DNA of 64,000 bases from JAPLJU01 sp036725345 (GCA_036725345.1 DAIMEJ010000011.1:37125-101124); one strand, 5' to 3'. Numbered from the stretch's first letter, positions 9,073 to 18,918 are shown. Translations and numbers: made by a program. Notes: generated by a model from the sequence alone, not told the origin.

Positions 9073-10191
9073 ATGAAAATTCTGACGGTCATAGGTGCAC
9101 GTCCGCAATTCATCAAGGCGGCATCCTTTTCTCGCGCAATCACTGAGTGGAATGCAGCGGACCGGTCATCCACGCCTGTTGAGGACTTGATAATTCACAC
9201 GGGGCAGCATTATGACGACAACATGTCGAAAATATTTTTTGATGAGCTGCAGATACCGCCCCCCGATGCCAACCTCGGAGTCGGCTCCGGCCCGCAAGGA
9301 CGGCAAACGGGACAGATGGTTATCCGCCTGGAAGGCGTCATAAAACGTCATGCCCCGGATTGGGTTCTGGTTTACGGAGATACGAACTCCACGCTGGCCG
9401 GAGCTCTGGCCGCCGTTTCACTCCGGATCCCTGTCGCCCATGTCGAAGCGGGCTTACGGTCTTACAACAGGGACATGCCCGAGGAATACAACCGGGTGTT
9501 GACGGATCACTGCTCCGATCTTCTCCTCTGTCCGTCGCAGACCGCGGTGGATAACCTCGCCCGGGAAGGTATCCGGCAGGGGGTTCACCTCGTCGGAGAC
9601 GTCATGTATGATGCACTACTTCATTACGGGGAAAGGGCAGTCCGGCATTCAACTCTCCGGCGGGACCTGGGCCTGAAGGAAAAGGAATATCTCCTGGTAA
9701 CGGTCCACCGTCCTGCCAACGCCGATGACGTTTCAAATCTTTCGAGTATCCTTCGCGCGCTTGTTCAGAGTGAGATGCCCGTCGTCTTCCCTGTCCACCC
9801 GCGCACCAGAAAGCTGCTCAAAAAGAGAGTGTTCACCCGGTACACCCGCCGCACATCCATCCGGTTCCTAGACCCCGTCGGGTATCTCGACATGATCGCA
9901 CTGGAACAATCCGCGCGCACCATCGTAACGGATTCCGGCGGCATTCAGAAAGAGGCTTACTGGCTGGGGGTCCCCTGCATCACGTTACGGAATGAAACCG
10001 AGTGGGTCGAAACCGTCGAAAGCGGGTGGAGCAGGCTCGTCGGGGCGGACGAGGGACGCATCGTCGAAGCTCTACGTCAGACGCAGTGGCCTGCCGACAG
10101 GCCGCGACACTACGGAAACGGCCGGGCCGCCCGCACCATCCTGGATGTCCTGCTGGCGGATACCGGCCAAGCACCGGGGGAAAACCATTGA
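9073..10191 (+). CDS. Non-hydrolysing UDP-N-acetylglucosamine 2-epimerase family, WbpI/WlbD-like
   Basis: Epimerises C2 of a UDP-GlcNAc-type sugar nucleotide. The start is set at the ATG 9073 (MKILTVIGARPQFIKA), preceded by a GGTGG-like site; an upstream GTG at 9061 is less likely. Motifs HTGQHYDDNMS, VYGDTNSTLAGALAA, HVEAGLRS and SGGIQKEA mark the family. The IGARPQFIKA and IFFDELQIP segments look closer to WbpI/WlbD enzymes, which act on UDP-GlcNAc3NAcA, than to E. coli WecB. The next gene is a fused WbpB-WbpD-like protein, which supports a UDP-ManNAc3NAcA route. Substrate remains inference, and plain WecB activity is possible. Confidence 0.85.
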   Translation: MKILTVIGARPQFIKAASFSRAITEWNAADRSSTPVEDLIIHTGQHYDDNMSKIFFDELQIPPPDANLGVGSGPQGRQTGQMVIRLEGVIKRHAPDWVLVYGDTNSTLAGALAAVSLRIPVAHVEAGLRSYNRDMPEEYNRVLTDHCSDLLLCPSQTAVDNLAREGIRQGVHLVGDVMYDALLHYGERAVRHSTLRRDLGLKEKEYLLVTVHRPANADDVSNLSSILRALVQSEMPVVFPVHPRTRKLLKKRVFTRYTRRTSIRFLDPVGYLDMIALEQSARTIVTDSGGIQKEAYWLGVPCITLRNETEWVETVESGWSRLVGADEGRIVEALRQTQWPADRPRHYGNGRAARTILDVLLADTGQAPGENH

Positions 10192-10231
10192 CAGACCGAG
10201 CATCTGATACCCGGTCGAAGGAGAACGTCCG

Positions 10232-11845
10232 ATGCCCATGAAACAGAAAAAAGAGCGTCAGCCTTTATCCGTAGCCGTGATCGGTGCCGGATACTGGGGG
10301 AAAAACCACGTCCGTAACTTCTTCCAGCTTGGCGCGCTGAAATGCATTTGCGACAGGGACGAAAACATACGTCGGCAGATGGTAAAGGAATATCCGGGTG
10401 TCGCCGTTGCGGATGACTTCAGTACGGTTTTGAAAAATCCGGACATTGACGCCGTTATCATCTCGGTACCGGCGGCGCTTCATTTTGATCTCGCCTTCAA
10501 ATCCCTGATGGCCGAGAAGCACGTGTTCGTCGAGAAACCCTTGTCGCTTCGTCATGAAGAAGGGGTTGAACTCGTGAGTCTTGCGAGCAAAAAGAAAAGA
10601 ACCCTTTTTGTCGGTCACATCCTGCAGTACCACCCGGCGGTCATTCGGCTGAAAGAAATCGTCCGCGAGGGTGTCATCGGGCGTCTCCAGTATGTTTATT
10701 CACGGCGCCTCAGCTTCGGAAAGATACGCCGCGAGGAGAACATTCTCTGGTCCTTCGCCCCTCATGACATCTCCATCATTCTCAGCCTTGTCGGCGAGGA
10801 ACCCCACTATATAGATACCGTCGGTAGCAATTTTCTCCACGCGAGAATCGCCGACGTGACGATGACCAATCTGAAATTTCCCTCGGGAATCGGGGCACAC
10901 ATCTTTGTCAGCTGGCTCAATCCCTACAAAGAACATCGTCTCGTCGTGGTGGGCAGTCACGGGATGGTTGTCTTCGATGACACACAGGAAATCGAAAAGA
11001 AGTTGGAACTCTTTCCGCATAAGATCAGTTGGAAAAACGGAATGCCGGTGCCTGAAAAAGCAGAAAGCACGAGTGTGGACATTTCCGCCACCTGGGAAGA
11101 GCCCCTGAGAAAAGAATGCAGGGCTTTTCTCGAAGCCGCCAGGACGGGCGAAAAACCGCTTACCTCCGGAGAGGAAGGCTTGAGGGTCCTGCGGATTCTC
11201 GAGGAGAGCCAGCAGTCTCTCGAGGCAAAAGAATCCGCACTCCGGAGTTACGGGAAGTTGAAAATAGGCGACCTGCAAAAGCAAGAGCATTTTGTCCATC
11301 CCACGGCCGTCGTGGACGAGGGTTGCGAAATCGGAAGGGGTAGCAAGATCTGGCATTTTTCCCACATCCTGCCGCACTCCAAAATCGGTGAGAACTGCAA
11401 CGTCGGCCAGAACGTTGTCATCGGTCCCGATGTCTCCATCGGCAAAAACTGCAAGATCCAGAACAATGTCAGCATCTATAAAGGGGTGACCCTCGAAGAC
11501 GGGGTATTCTGTGGCCCCTCCATGGTCTTTACCAACATTTACAACCCCAGGGCGGAGATTTCCAAGATGGACCAGGTCCGTCCGACATTGGTGAAAAAAG
11601 GTGCCACCATAGGCGCCAACGCGACGATTGTCTGCGGAACAACGATCGGAAGATATGCCTTTGTCGGAGCGGGAGCTGTTGTCACAAGTGATGTCAAGGA
11701 ACATGCATTAGTGGTCGGCAACCCGGCAAGGCAGACCGGCTGGATCTGCAAATGCGGAGAAAAATTAGGCAATAAATTGTTATGCAGAATATGCGGTGAT
11801 AAATATAGAAAAGCCCTGAATGGACTCGAATTAAAAAAATCTTAA
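10232..11845 (+). CDS. Fused sugar-nucleotide 3-dehydrogenase / N-acetyltransferase (WbpB-WbpD-like)
   Basis: A 537-residue two-domain protein. Residues 12-340 are a Gfo/Idh/MocA NAD-dependent oxidoreductase with GAGYWG at 18-23 and the EKP motif at 101-103. Residues 350-505 are a left-handed beta-helix acetyltransferase with repeated IG-type hexapeptides, and a four-cysteine tail (CKCG, CRIC) forms a probable zinc ribbon. In Pseudomonas and Bordetella these activities are separate proteins (WbpB/WlbA and WbpD/WlbB) that make UDP-GlcNAc3NAcA. AAGGAG at 10218-10223 supports the ATG at 10232. The 2-epimerase gene lies just upstream; the matching aminotransferase may be the gene at 31962. No UDP-GlcNAc 6-dehydrogenase is in the window. 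Confidence 0.85.
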   Translation: MPMKQKKERQPLSVAVIGAGYWGKNHVRNFFQLGALKCICDRDENIRRQMVKEYPGVAVADDFSTVLKNPDIDAVIISVPAALHFDLAFKSLMAEKHVFVEKPLSLRHEEGVELVSLASKKKRTLFVGHILQYHPAVIRLKEIVREGVIGRLQYVYSRRLSFGKIRREENILWSFAPHDISIILSLVGEEPHYIDTVGSNFLHARIADVTMTNLKFPSGIGAHIFVSWLNPYKEHRLVVVGSHGMVVFDDTQEIEKKLELFPHKISWKNGMPVPEKAESTSVDISATWEEPLRKECRAFLEAARTGEKPLTSGEEGLRVLRILEESQQSLEAKESALRSYGKLKIGDLQKQEHFVHPTAVVDEGCEIGRGSKIWHFSHILPHSKIGENCNVGQNVVIGPDVSIGKNCKIQNNVSIYKGVTLEDGVFCGPSMVFTNIYNPRAEISKMDQVRPTLVKKGATIGANATIVCGTTIGRYAFVGAGAVVTSDVKEHALVVGNPARQTGWICKCGEKLGNKLLCRICGDKYRKALNGLELKKS

Positions 11846-11919
11846 CTTATTTCTCAACATGAACTGAAAATAATTTCATATCCCTCTTGCACTGTAACTT
11901 ATTTTCATAAAAACAAAAT

Positions 11920-13425
11920 ATGGGATTATTAAGGGATTCTTCCAAGATCTTTACAGGGCAGGTCATACAAAGACTTATCTCTGTCTTGTTAATCCCCATC
12001 ACTGCTCGGTTGATTGGGCCTGATGATTATGGCATTGTTCAAGCTGCAACATCCGTTTTTGCGATCGCTGCTGTCTTTGGGTCTTTCGCTCTTGAGGCAT
12101 CCATACCCGTTGCCGAATCTGAAATAAATGCACTGCAGCGTGCAGTAGGTACAATTTTCATCGGAATGATTTTTAGCCTTATCTTCGGTTTTATAAGTTA
12201 CATTCTGAAACCATTTATTCTTAATTATCTATCCGTAAAAATCACACTGGTCATTATTTTTTTATCCCCGGTCTATATAACTCTCATGGTCGCAACCATA
12301 TCTCTCCAGAATTACGTCGGCTATCTGGGGAAGTTTACGTATTTTCCCATCGCAGACGTATCTTCTCTCATCGCAGGTTTCCTTGCTCTCTTGTCCTCGT
12401 ACTTCTTTCTCTGGCAAGACTATCGATGTTTAATTCTAGGTGGCATTACTACATTTGTTACCAAATTATGCATCTATTTTTATGCAACAAGGGGGCATAG
12501 GAAATTCCATTTTGAAAAAGGAACGACTGTAAAAGAAATTAGAGATTCAATATGGAGTGCACGCAATTTTGCAAAATACAACTTTCCAGCCAACTTATTG
12601 AACTCTTCAAGTGCAAATCTACCGATAACTCTCATATCAATGTTTTTCGCAGAATCAGTAGTAGGGCTATTCGCAATGGCAAGATCTATTATATATATTC
12701 CTACCCAATTGTCGGGACAAGCATTAGGGCAGGTATTTTATCCTAAAGCGTCAAAGGCATATAGGGAAGGTAAAGGCTTAAAAGATATTACATGGCGGAC
12801 TTTCATTTACAGCTGTCAGATGGCTTTATATCCTTCTCTATTGATAGGCACGTCTGCCTGGTTTGTTTTGCCACTGATTCTGGGACCCAAGTGGTCCGGT
12901 ATAGGTTTATATTGTCTCCTCATTCTTCCTATGGTTCTTTTTAACGCCGTCCAGACACAAATTGGCATCGGATTTATATTTAGCATAATAAACCAGCAAC
13001 ATAAAATTTTGATCGGAAATATAGGGCTATTCATAGGTCGATTTCTACCCCTACTGATATGTGTTATTCTTTTCGCATCCCCATACATCGCAGTCTTTGC
13101 CCACTCGATGGGCGGCGCCGTCATATACATATTGCTTCTTGTATGGGTTTTTATCACGGTGTCAATAAATCCGGTCGAAGCATTTTATGTATGGCTGAAA
13201 TACACTCTAATATCTTTAATGTGTGTCGCTCCAATAGGGCTAAGTATCATCCTTCCCCATAATGTAATTTTACTTTCATTCTCTTTAACACTGAGCATTA
13301 TCTTATACGCTTCCATAGGATGGTTTCAATTTTTGAGTGCAAAACAAAGGTCTATTATTCTTAATGAAATGCATAAACTTTTCCCATTCTTGAAAAAGGT
13401 TAAATCTATGGTATCTTTAGCTTGA
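11920..13425 (+). CDS. Wzx-like polysaccharide flippase
   Basis: Predicted inner-membrane transporter of 501 residues with about 12-14 hydrophobic helices, starting GLLRDSSKIFTGQVIQRL as is usual for Wzx/RfbX-type members of the MOP superfamily. It would flip undecaprenyl-linked repeat units to the periplasm. It is the first gene of the AT-rich block. No Wzy polymerase or Wzz regulator was recognised nearby, so how the glycan is polymerised is open. A start with little ribosome-site support is typical of this block. Confidence 0.85.
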   Translation: MGLLRDSSKIFTGQVIQRLISVLLIPITARLIGPDDYGIVQAATSVFAIAAVFGSFALEASIPVAESEINALQRAVGTIFIGMIFSLIFGFISYILKPFILNYLSVKITLVIIFLSPVYITLMVATISLQNYVGYLGKFTYFPIADVSSLIAGFLALLSSYFFLWQDYRCLILGGITTFVTKLCIYFYATRGHRKFHFEKGTTVKEIRDSIWSARNFAKYNFPANLLNSSSANLPITLISMFFAESVVGLFAMARSIIYIPTQLSGQALGQVFYPKASKAYREGKGLKDITWRTFIYSCQMALYPSLLIGTSAWFVLPLILGPKWSGIGLYCLLILPMVLFNAVQTQIGIGFIFSIINQQHKILIGNIGLFIGRFLPLLICVILFASPYIAVFAHSMGGAVIYILLLVWVFITVSINPVEAFYVWLKYTLISLMCVAPIGLSIILPHNVILLSFSLTLSIILYASIGWFQFLSAKQRSIILNEMHKLFPFLKKVKSMVSLA

Positions 13426-13463
13426 TACTGTTTTAAAAGCATCATCTGCTTTGCTTATGTTTT

Positions 13464-14780
13464 ATGCAAAATAATGCATTCAGAAAGATCAGCATAAAAT
13501 TAATTACAGCAAATGACTTATGCATTAGCTGCGGTTCCTGCACACAAGTATGCCCTCATCAAAACATTCATCTGATTTATAATATTAAAAGATGGAAATG
13601 GGAAGCTGAGATCAAAAGTAAAGATTTATGTTCACGCTGTGATGGTAAAAAAAACTGCCTTTCCGTTTGCCCCAGTTTTGATGTCGATTATATCACACTA
13701 GCCCGAAGCCATGAAAACCATATGCTCGGACAAATTAAAAACGTTTATAATGGATATTCGAAGAATGATAGAAGGCGATTTCATTCAAGTTCAGGTGGGT
13801 TCATTAGGGATATGGGTCAGTCACTTTTTGATGGGAGGGAAATTGACGGTATCATTTCCATTTTCCACAAGTATGGCCTCGAATATATGCCAGATATCGT
13901 GACCGATGTTTCTTACATGCCAAATTCAATTTACCACAACATTAATTATGAAAAGGCGGTAAATCTCCTCAAAACATATAACGGCAGGTATCTCATCATC
14001 GGTCTTCCCTGCCAGATAGCATCCATCAAATTGCTGACCAATAAAAATAATTTTCACTTTTTAAGAGAAAAAATATACGCAACAGTATCACTCATTTGCG
14101 GTTACAGTTTCGATAGATGCAACGTTGCGGCATTTGCTTACTATAACAAATTCAATGTTGATAATATTACATACCGTGAAAATGGTCGTTACAAGAAAAC
14201 AAGGCTCAACAACAAAGAAGCAAGTTTGCTGTTCCCTGTAAAAAGTCCAAAAAACTTCAAAGAAAAGTTAAATAATATGGTGTTTTTCGATCATTTCCTG
14301 GCACAAACTGGATGTCTTTACTGCGTTGATCATATAGGATACTGTGCGGATATCGTAGTGGGGGATGCCTGGCAAAAACGCTACAGTCAAGACATCATTG
14401 GGACAAACTTAATTATTAGCAGATCAGAAAAAGGTGAGGAGATCATAAAGAAGATAAATGGATTTCATTTCGAGAAAGGTTCAATTTCAGAAATTGTTGA
14501 ATCACAAAGTACAAACTATGCCTTGGGCGCCCTCGGCGAAGGAATAAAAAAATTTCGTTTTAAAAATATGTACTATTATCCCGAAAGGAAAAGGACAAAC
14601 AACCCTGACGATGTTCTCATTTATCAACTAAAAGCGGTTGATCTTTTAAAAATAAGACTAATAAAAAAAATGTTACTAACCCGGAGATATGGGCTTGCTC
14701 GAAGTTTATATGCACTTCTAGAATTCAAAAAACTCAGCAAATACTTTTTGAAAAATACAATTAAAAAAATCTTGACATGA
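13464..14780 (+). CDS. FrhB-like iron-sulfur flavoprotein of polysaccharide loci
   Basis: A 438-residue protein with two N-terminal 4Fe-4S motifs: Cys20-x2-Cys23-x2-Cys26-x3-Cys30, and Cys56, Cys59, Cys65, Cys69. The rest of the protein resembles the coenzyme F420 hydrogenase/dehydrogenase beta-subunit family (SSSGGFIRDMG, IGLPCQIA, YCADIVVGDAW). Members of this family recur in capsule and O-antigen loci beside pyruvyl transferases, as here (4-bp ATGA overlap with the next gene). It probably performs a flavin-dependent redox step on a sugar or lipid-linked glycan, but no substrate is established. F420 use is not implied. Confidence 0.8.
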   Translation: MQNNAFRKISIKLITANDLCISCGSCTQVCPHQNIHLIYNIKRWKWEAEIKSKDLCSRCDGKKNCLSVCPSFDVDYITLARSHENHMLGQIKNVYNGYSKNDRRRFHSSSGGFIRDMGQSLFDGREIDGIISIFHKYGLEYMPDIVTDVSYMPNSIYHNINYEKAVNLLKTYNGRYLIIGLPCQIASIKLLTNKNNFHFLREKIYATVSLICGYSFDRCNVAAFAYYNKFNVDNITYRENGRYKKTRLNNKEASLLFPVKSPKNFKEKLNNMVFFDHFLAQTGCLYCVDHIGYCADIVVGDAWQKRYSQDIIGTNLIISRSEKGEEIIKKINGFHFEKGSISEIVESQSTNYALGALGEGIKKFRFKNMYYYPERKRTNNPDDVLIYQLKAVDLLKIRLIKKMLLTRRYGLARSLYALLEFKKLSKYFLKNTIKKILT

Positions 14781-16075
14781 AAATTCTCATAACCGGACTA
14801 TGCCTGAGTAGAAATCTGGGTGGGCCAGCGATGGGATTGACTCTTGTCGAACAACTCAAAAGGAGAATTCCTCATGTTGATTTTGTTTTTGCTGTTGATG
14901 CGAATTCATATCAACAAGAAAAAAAATGGGCTGATTATTATGGAGTCGACATCGTCAGGCGAGATAATATTGTTCACCACCTGTTAAACACGAGAATTGC
15001 TATACTTCTAAGATGTTTATATAGAATGATAAAGGGAAAAAGACCATTATTCCCCGATTCAGTTATTCCCCGACAAATTCACAAGGAATATTTAAGCGCA
15101 ATTAGTGAGTGTGATGCTGTTATCAGCATGATGGGGGTATCATACGTTGGTGATAGTGTCGGGGGTTTCTTTGAAGGACCTCGGTCATACTCTTCTTTGT
15201 ACTATTCGAACAAACTGAAAAAGCCGTTTTCTCATTTTGTACAGTCTTTTGGCCCTTTCCAAGACCGGAAGGTCAGGTATTTTGCAAGAAAAGATTTCAA
15301 CCAGGTTGATTTTATTCCCGCACGGGGTAAGAGTTCTGCAAAATTGTGCCGCGAAATTGTGAAGGCCCCCGGTAAGGTCTATGATTTTCCAGATATAGCA
15401 ATTTTACTTCCCGCAACATCAGAACCGTGGACTTCCAATTATTTAAAAGCGCATGATCTCTATTCAGGTGATTACACCATATTATCACCTAGTTCGGTAA
15501 TATATAACATGCGATCAAGCATAGGTAGAAGCGTTGGCGCTAAACACATTTTGACGTTTTTTATAATTGCTAAAAAATTGCTTTCCTTGGGTGATAAAAT
15601 TCTTTTTTTGCCGCACATGTATTCGGACAACAAGAGTCAATGTGATCGTGAGGTGTGCTATAAAATTATTAATTTGCTCATCGATAGAGGCGAAGACATG
15701 TCACATTGCAGAATAGTGGAAGATGATATCGACACGCAGCAAGCTAAAGCTTTAATCTCAAGTGCAAGAAGAGCGATCGTGTCTCGTTACCATGCCCTAG
15801 TCGCGGCTATTTCAACTGGTGTACCAGTAATAACCATCGGGTGGAATATCAAATATTATGATTTAATGTATTATTATGGCATCGAAAAAATGGCCATTGA
15901 CGCAAGACTGCTCGAACCAGAGGATATTTGCCTGAAAGTCTTCGAGTTGTTGTCAGAATACAACAGAGGAGGATACGAACAAATCCTTAAAAATAATCAG
16001 GCAAAGAATATTGCTCACGTGCAACATGCTTTTGATTTATTAGAGGATTGGCTCAGGAAAAATGTCAAGAACTGA
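14777..16075 (+). CDS. Polysaccharide pyruvyl transferase family protein (WcaK/CsaB-like)
   Basis: Predicted cytoplasmic enzyme of 432 residues that adds a ketal pyruvate, or in some members another group, to a sugar of a surface polysaccharide. Family signs are a C-terminal VSRYHALVAAISTGVPV segment followed by GWNIKYYDLM, and an N-terminal Rossmann half starting MKILITGLCLSRNLGGPAM. It overlaps the FrhB-like gene by ATGA and the next methyltransferase by 14 bp, so the three are likely co-translated. The exact acceptor is unknown. Confidence 0.82.
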   Translation: MKILITGLCLSRNLGGPAMGLTLVEQLKRRIPHVDFVFAVDANSYQQEKKWADYYGVDIVRRDNIVHHLLNTRIAILLRCLYRMIKGKRPLFPDSVIPRQIHKEYLSAISECDAVISMMGVSYVGDSVGGFFEGPRSYSSLYYSNKLKKPFSHFVQSFGPFQDRKVRYFARKDFNQVDFIPARGKSSAKLCREIVKAPGKVYDFPDIAILLPATSEPWTSNYLKAHDLYSGDYTILSPSSVIYNMRSSIGRSVGAKHILTFFIIAKKLLSLGDKILFLPHMYSDNKSQCDREVCYKIINLLIDRGEDMSHCRIVEDDIDTQQAKALISSARRAIVSRYHALVAAISTGVPVITIGWNIKYYDLMYYYGIEKMAIDARLLEPEDICLKVFELLSEYNRGGYEQILKNNQAKNIAHVQHAFDLLEDWLRKNVKN

Positions 16076-16793
16076 ATCCATTAGAAACATTTATGAAAAA
16101 AAGTTTTTCACATCGAAGCCTTCGCTCAGTTCCCATGATGTTCAGTTACAATATATATTACATTATTTAACCCGTGATGTTAATTTAAAGATCTTGGATG
16201 CTGGCTGCGGAAACGGAAGATATGCGTTGCACCTCTCAGTTTTAGGTTTCAAAAACATAAAAGCTTTAGATTTATTTGATCGCATCGAAACGAAAGGGCT
16301 ATTTCAATATTGCAAAGCAAGCATTGATCATCTCCCATTTTGCAAAGAATATTTCGATTTTATATATTGTAATTCTGTTATATTTTACCTTGAACAACCC
16401 GAAAAAGGCATCAAAGAGTTTCATCGAGTACTCAAGCAGGGTGGCACAGTAATCATCACGGCTCATACTAAATATTCTCTTTTCACCCTTTTGCGGATTA
16501 TCAAACGAGCACTTAATGCACCGTCTGTTGAGCATTTGAATGGAATAAAATTCTACTCTGCCCATCAATATAAAAAAATGTTTGAAAATATGGGTTTTAA
16601 AATAGTACGAATTGATGGTTACAGATTGTCAGCATTGGCATATCCTGTTTATAAGAAATTCCAAATTTATTTATCAGTTAATTTCGGTATAATCTTACCC
16701 AATTACATCCAAAAAGGTGTTACTAAAAACAAGTGTTTTGCCTCAATAAAATCGATATTTGGATATCATTCAATTCTTGTAGCTCAAAAATAA
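16062..16793 (+). CDS. Class I SAM-dependent methyltransferase
   Basis: A 243-residue protein with SAM motif I as LDAGCGNGRYALHLS (about residues 45-60), an acidic motif II (IKALDLFD) and a post-motif region YCNSVIFYLEQPEKGIKEFHRVLKQGG typical of UbiE/Methyltransf_11 enzymes. It overlaps the pyruvyl transferase gene by 14 bp. It probably methylates a sugar or lipid-linked glycan; the acceptor cannot be inferred. Confidence 0.8.
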   Translation: MSRTESIRNIYEKKFFTSKPSLSSHDVQLQYILHYLTRDVNLKILDAGCGNGRYALHLSVLGFKNIKALDLFDRIETKGLFQYCKASIDHLPFCKEYFDFIYCNSVIFYLEQPEKGIKEFHRVLKQGGTVIITAHTKYSLFTLLRIIKRALNAPSVEHLNGIKFYSAHQYKKMFENMGFKIVRIDGYRLSALAYPVYKKFQIYLSVNFGIILPNYIQKGVTKNKCFASIKSIFGYHSILVAQK

Positions 16794-16927
16794 CTATGAT
16801 CTCTATACTTGTTATCCAACAAAAATAAGAAAATATAATATTAAGGTTGTGATTCTCTCTCTCACTAAATCTTGAACCCTCCTAGTGCAATGGAAATTCC
16901 CAATTACCTGTGACTCCCAAAAGCGAA

Positions 16928-18091
16928 ATGGACTATTTAAGTCTTCTGCAGGGCCGATACGAGGCTGAGCACCTGCCGCAAGATTTTTCATCGGATCGGG
17001 CTGTCCCCGATTTTGCATTCAACTTTCTTAATCTTCTTGGACTTCTTTATAGACCGATCGTAGATGAGCACCATATAAGCAAAGTCGGCAAAAAGCCCAC
17101 ATGGCCCGAGAATAAAAGCTTTGCTGTTTGCCTGACTCATGATGTTGATATCATCTCATTATACAGCCCATTCGATAAATGGAAGGCCCGTAAGGAACAA
17201 ATCAAAAATTCAGAACATGTGATGCCTATTATTAAACATGCTATCTGCTTCGGATTGGACATTCTTCGTTCCATTGCAAGCACGCATAGATCAAAATCAA
17301 TAAATTGTTTTGAAAGATGGCTTGAAATAGAAAAAACTGTAGGCGCGCACTCAACTTTTTTTTTCTGGCCCGGTTGGAAAAATGTCAAAAAGCATCACTT
17401 CTCAGACTGCCTGTACGATTTATCGGACAAGCTTACTTTTGAGAGCCAAAAAATTACCATTGCTGAATTGATGCGTGAGATCGATAGGCGTGGCTGGGAG
17501 ATAGGATTGCACGCTTCATGGTACAGTTTTGACGATCCGGACGAAATGAAGCGGCAGAAAGAAGCATTAGAAAAAGCGGTGGAACGCGAGATTGTCAGCG
17601 TACGCCAACATTACCTGCATTATGACATACGTGTTACACCGAGAGTTCAAGAACTCGCCGGGTTCAAATTTGATTCCACACTGGGTTTCAATGACAATGT
17701 TGGATTCCGCTTCGGCACCTGTCATCCCTGGCGCCTTTTCGATTTAAAAGCTGAAAGAGAACTTTCCATTTTGGAAGTGCCGCTCATCATTCAGGATGGT
17801 GCGCTGCTAAACCAGGACAGAGGCATGCGGCTGGATGCAGAAACGGCCTTTCGGTATATCAGGCAATTAACGGATGCCGTGAAAAGAGTGGGCGGTGTTC
17901 TGACATTGTTATGGCATCCTCATTACATCATGAACCCTGTTTGGTTCGATCTTTACATACACACGCTTCATTACCTCCAAGGGGAAAATGCGTGGTTTGC
18001 CTCTGTACAGGAAATAGCCAAACACGTCATCCATGCGACTGGGCACAACTCAACAGCCGTTGAGAATAAACAACTCGTGAGTCAATCATGA
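16928..18091 (+). CDS. Polysaccharide deacetylase-like (NodB-fold) protein
   Basis: Member of the polysaccharide deacetylase-like group often found in O-antigen loci. The metal-binding start of the NodB fold is seen as CLTHDVD, the middle as IGLHASWYSF, and the C-terminal catalytic region as LLWHPHYIM. An upstream RPIVDE segment is also typical of the group. The ATG at 16928 gives 387 residues; an in-frame GTG at 16910 would add six. The preceding 130 bp contain a short out-of-frame ATG peptide, so the true N-terminus is uncertain. It overlaps the next gene by ATGA. Confidence 0.72.
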   Translation: MDYLSLLQGRYEAEHLPQDFSSDRAVPDFAFNFLNLLGLLYRPIVDEHHISKVGKKPTWPENKSFAVCLTHDVDIISLYSPFDKWKARKEQIKNSEHVMPIIKHAICFGLDILRSIASTHRSKSINCFERWLEIEKTVGAHSTFFFWPGWKNVKKHHFSDCLYDLSDKLTFESQKITIAELMREIDRRGWEIGLHASWYSFDDPDEMKRQKEALEKAVEREIVSVRQHYLHYDIRVTPRVQELAGFKFDSTLGFNDNVGFRFGTCHPWRLFDLKAERELSILEVPLIIQDGALLNQDRGMRLDAETAFRYIRQLTDAVKRVGGVLTLLWHPHYIMNPVWFDLYIHTLHYLQGENAWFASVQEIAKHVIHATGHNSTAVENKQLVSQS

Positions 18092-18918
18092 GTGCTGAGG
18101 ATCATTTGAAAGAATACTTTATAAAAGATTTCTTAGGGGATTTCTTATTCTCAGAGGCGCCGAAAATGGTCCGCTGCAAGAAAAATTTAATAGACGAAGT
18201 TCAGATGGATGAAAGAGTAAAATCACGCTGGCTGACTTATCAGAAAGCTTTCTTAAAACGGATCCAGGATCGGATTCTCATTAATAAAGAATATATTGAA
18301 CGTTATTGAACTGCGTACGATTTGTTCTTTTCGAATAGAGGCTTCTTGAAAGGTGATGTGCTCGATATCGGAGGGGGATGGGGTTTATTCAGAGAATGGT
18401 GGCAACCGCATCGCCCTGGTGTTTACCTCGTTCACGACCCCGGCATTGAAAGGTTCTGTAATGGACCCTCCGGACTCCACCTTCAGTTATACTCCCGGGC
18501 ATTCAGTCGCCCTATGACCTTTGTGGAAGGGTTCGGTGAAATTCTGCCATACAAAAACAATATATTTGATACATGCCTCGTAGCAGCCACCCTGGATCAT
18601 TGCGTTGATCCAAGTCGGGTCATTAAAGAAGCTGTTCGCTGTTTGAAGGTTGGAGGCAACCTTCTCATCATTCAAAGCTTCTACGATAACGACAAGGATG
18701 AAATACGAACCAAGCCTTATGATAGATCAAAGTTCTTGAATCAACCACGCAGGTTGATTCGTGTCATATACAAGCGACTCTTCCATGCGGATCACCATCT
18801 TCATCGCTTTAAAAGCGAAGACATGAGTAACTTGCTAAGTAAAACAGGATATTCATACACGATCAACACAATACCTGATATAAAAAATGTATATGCACTT
18901 GAATTATTAAAGAAATAA
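18088..18918 (+). pseudogene. SAM-dependent methyltransferase interrupted by an in-frame TGA
   Basis: Two open segments (18088-18309 and 18322-18918) are in the same frame, separated only by TGA at 18307-18309 and four further codons. Together they read as one methyltransferase: an N-terminal helical part ending KEYIERY, then TAYDLFFSNRGFLKG, then SAM motif I VLDIGGGWGLFREWW and ATLDHCVDP. The TGA falls where related proteins, as I recall them, carry Trp after ERY, so a TGG-to-TGA nonsense change (or a sequencing error) is the simplest reading. The TTG at 18322 has no ribosome site, so separate translation of the second part is doubtful. Selenocysteine is unlikely, with no obvious hairpin directly after the codon. 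Confidence 0.8.

Noticed and set aside
18307..18309. Selenocysteine codon in the split methyltransferase
   Set aside because: No obvious SECIS-like hairpin directly downstream, and the family has Trp, not Cys/Sec, at this place as far as I recall.
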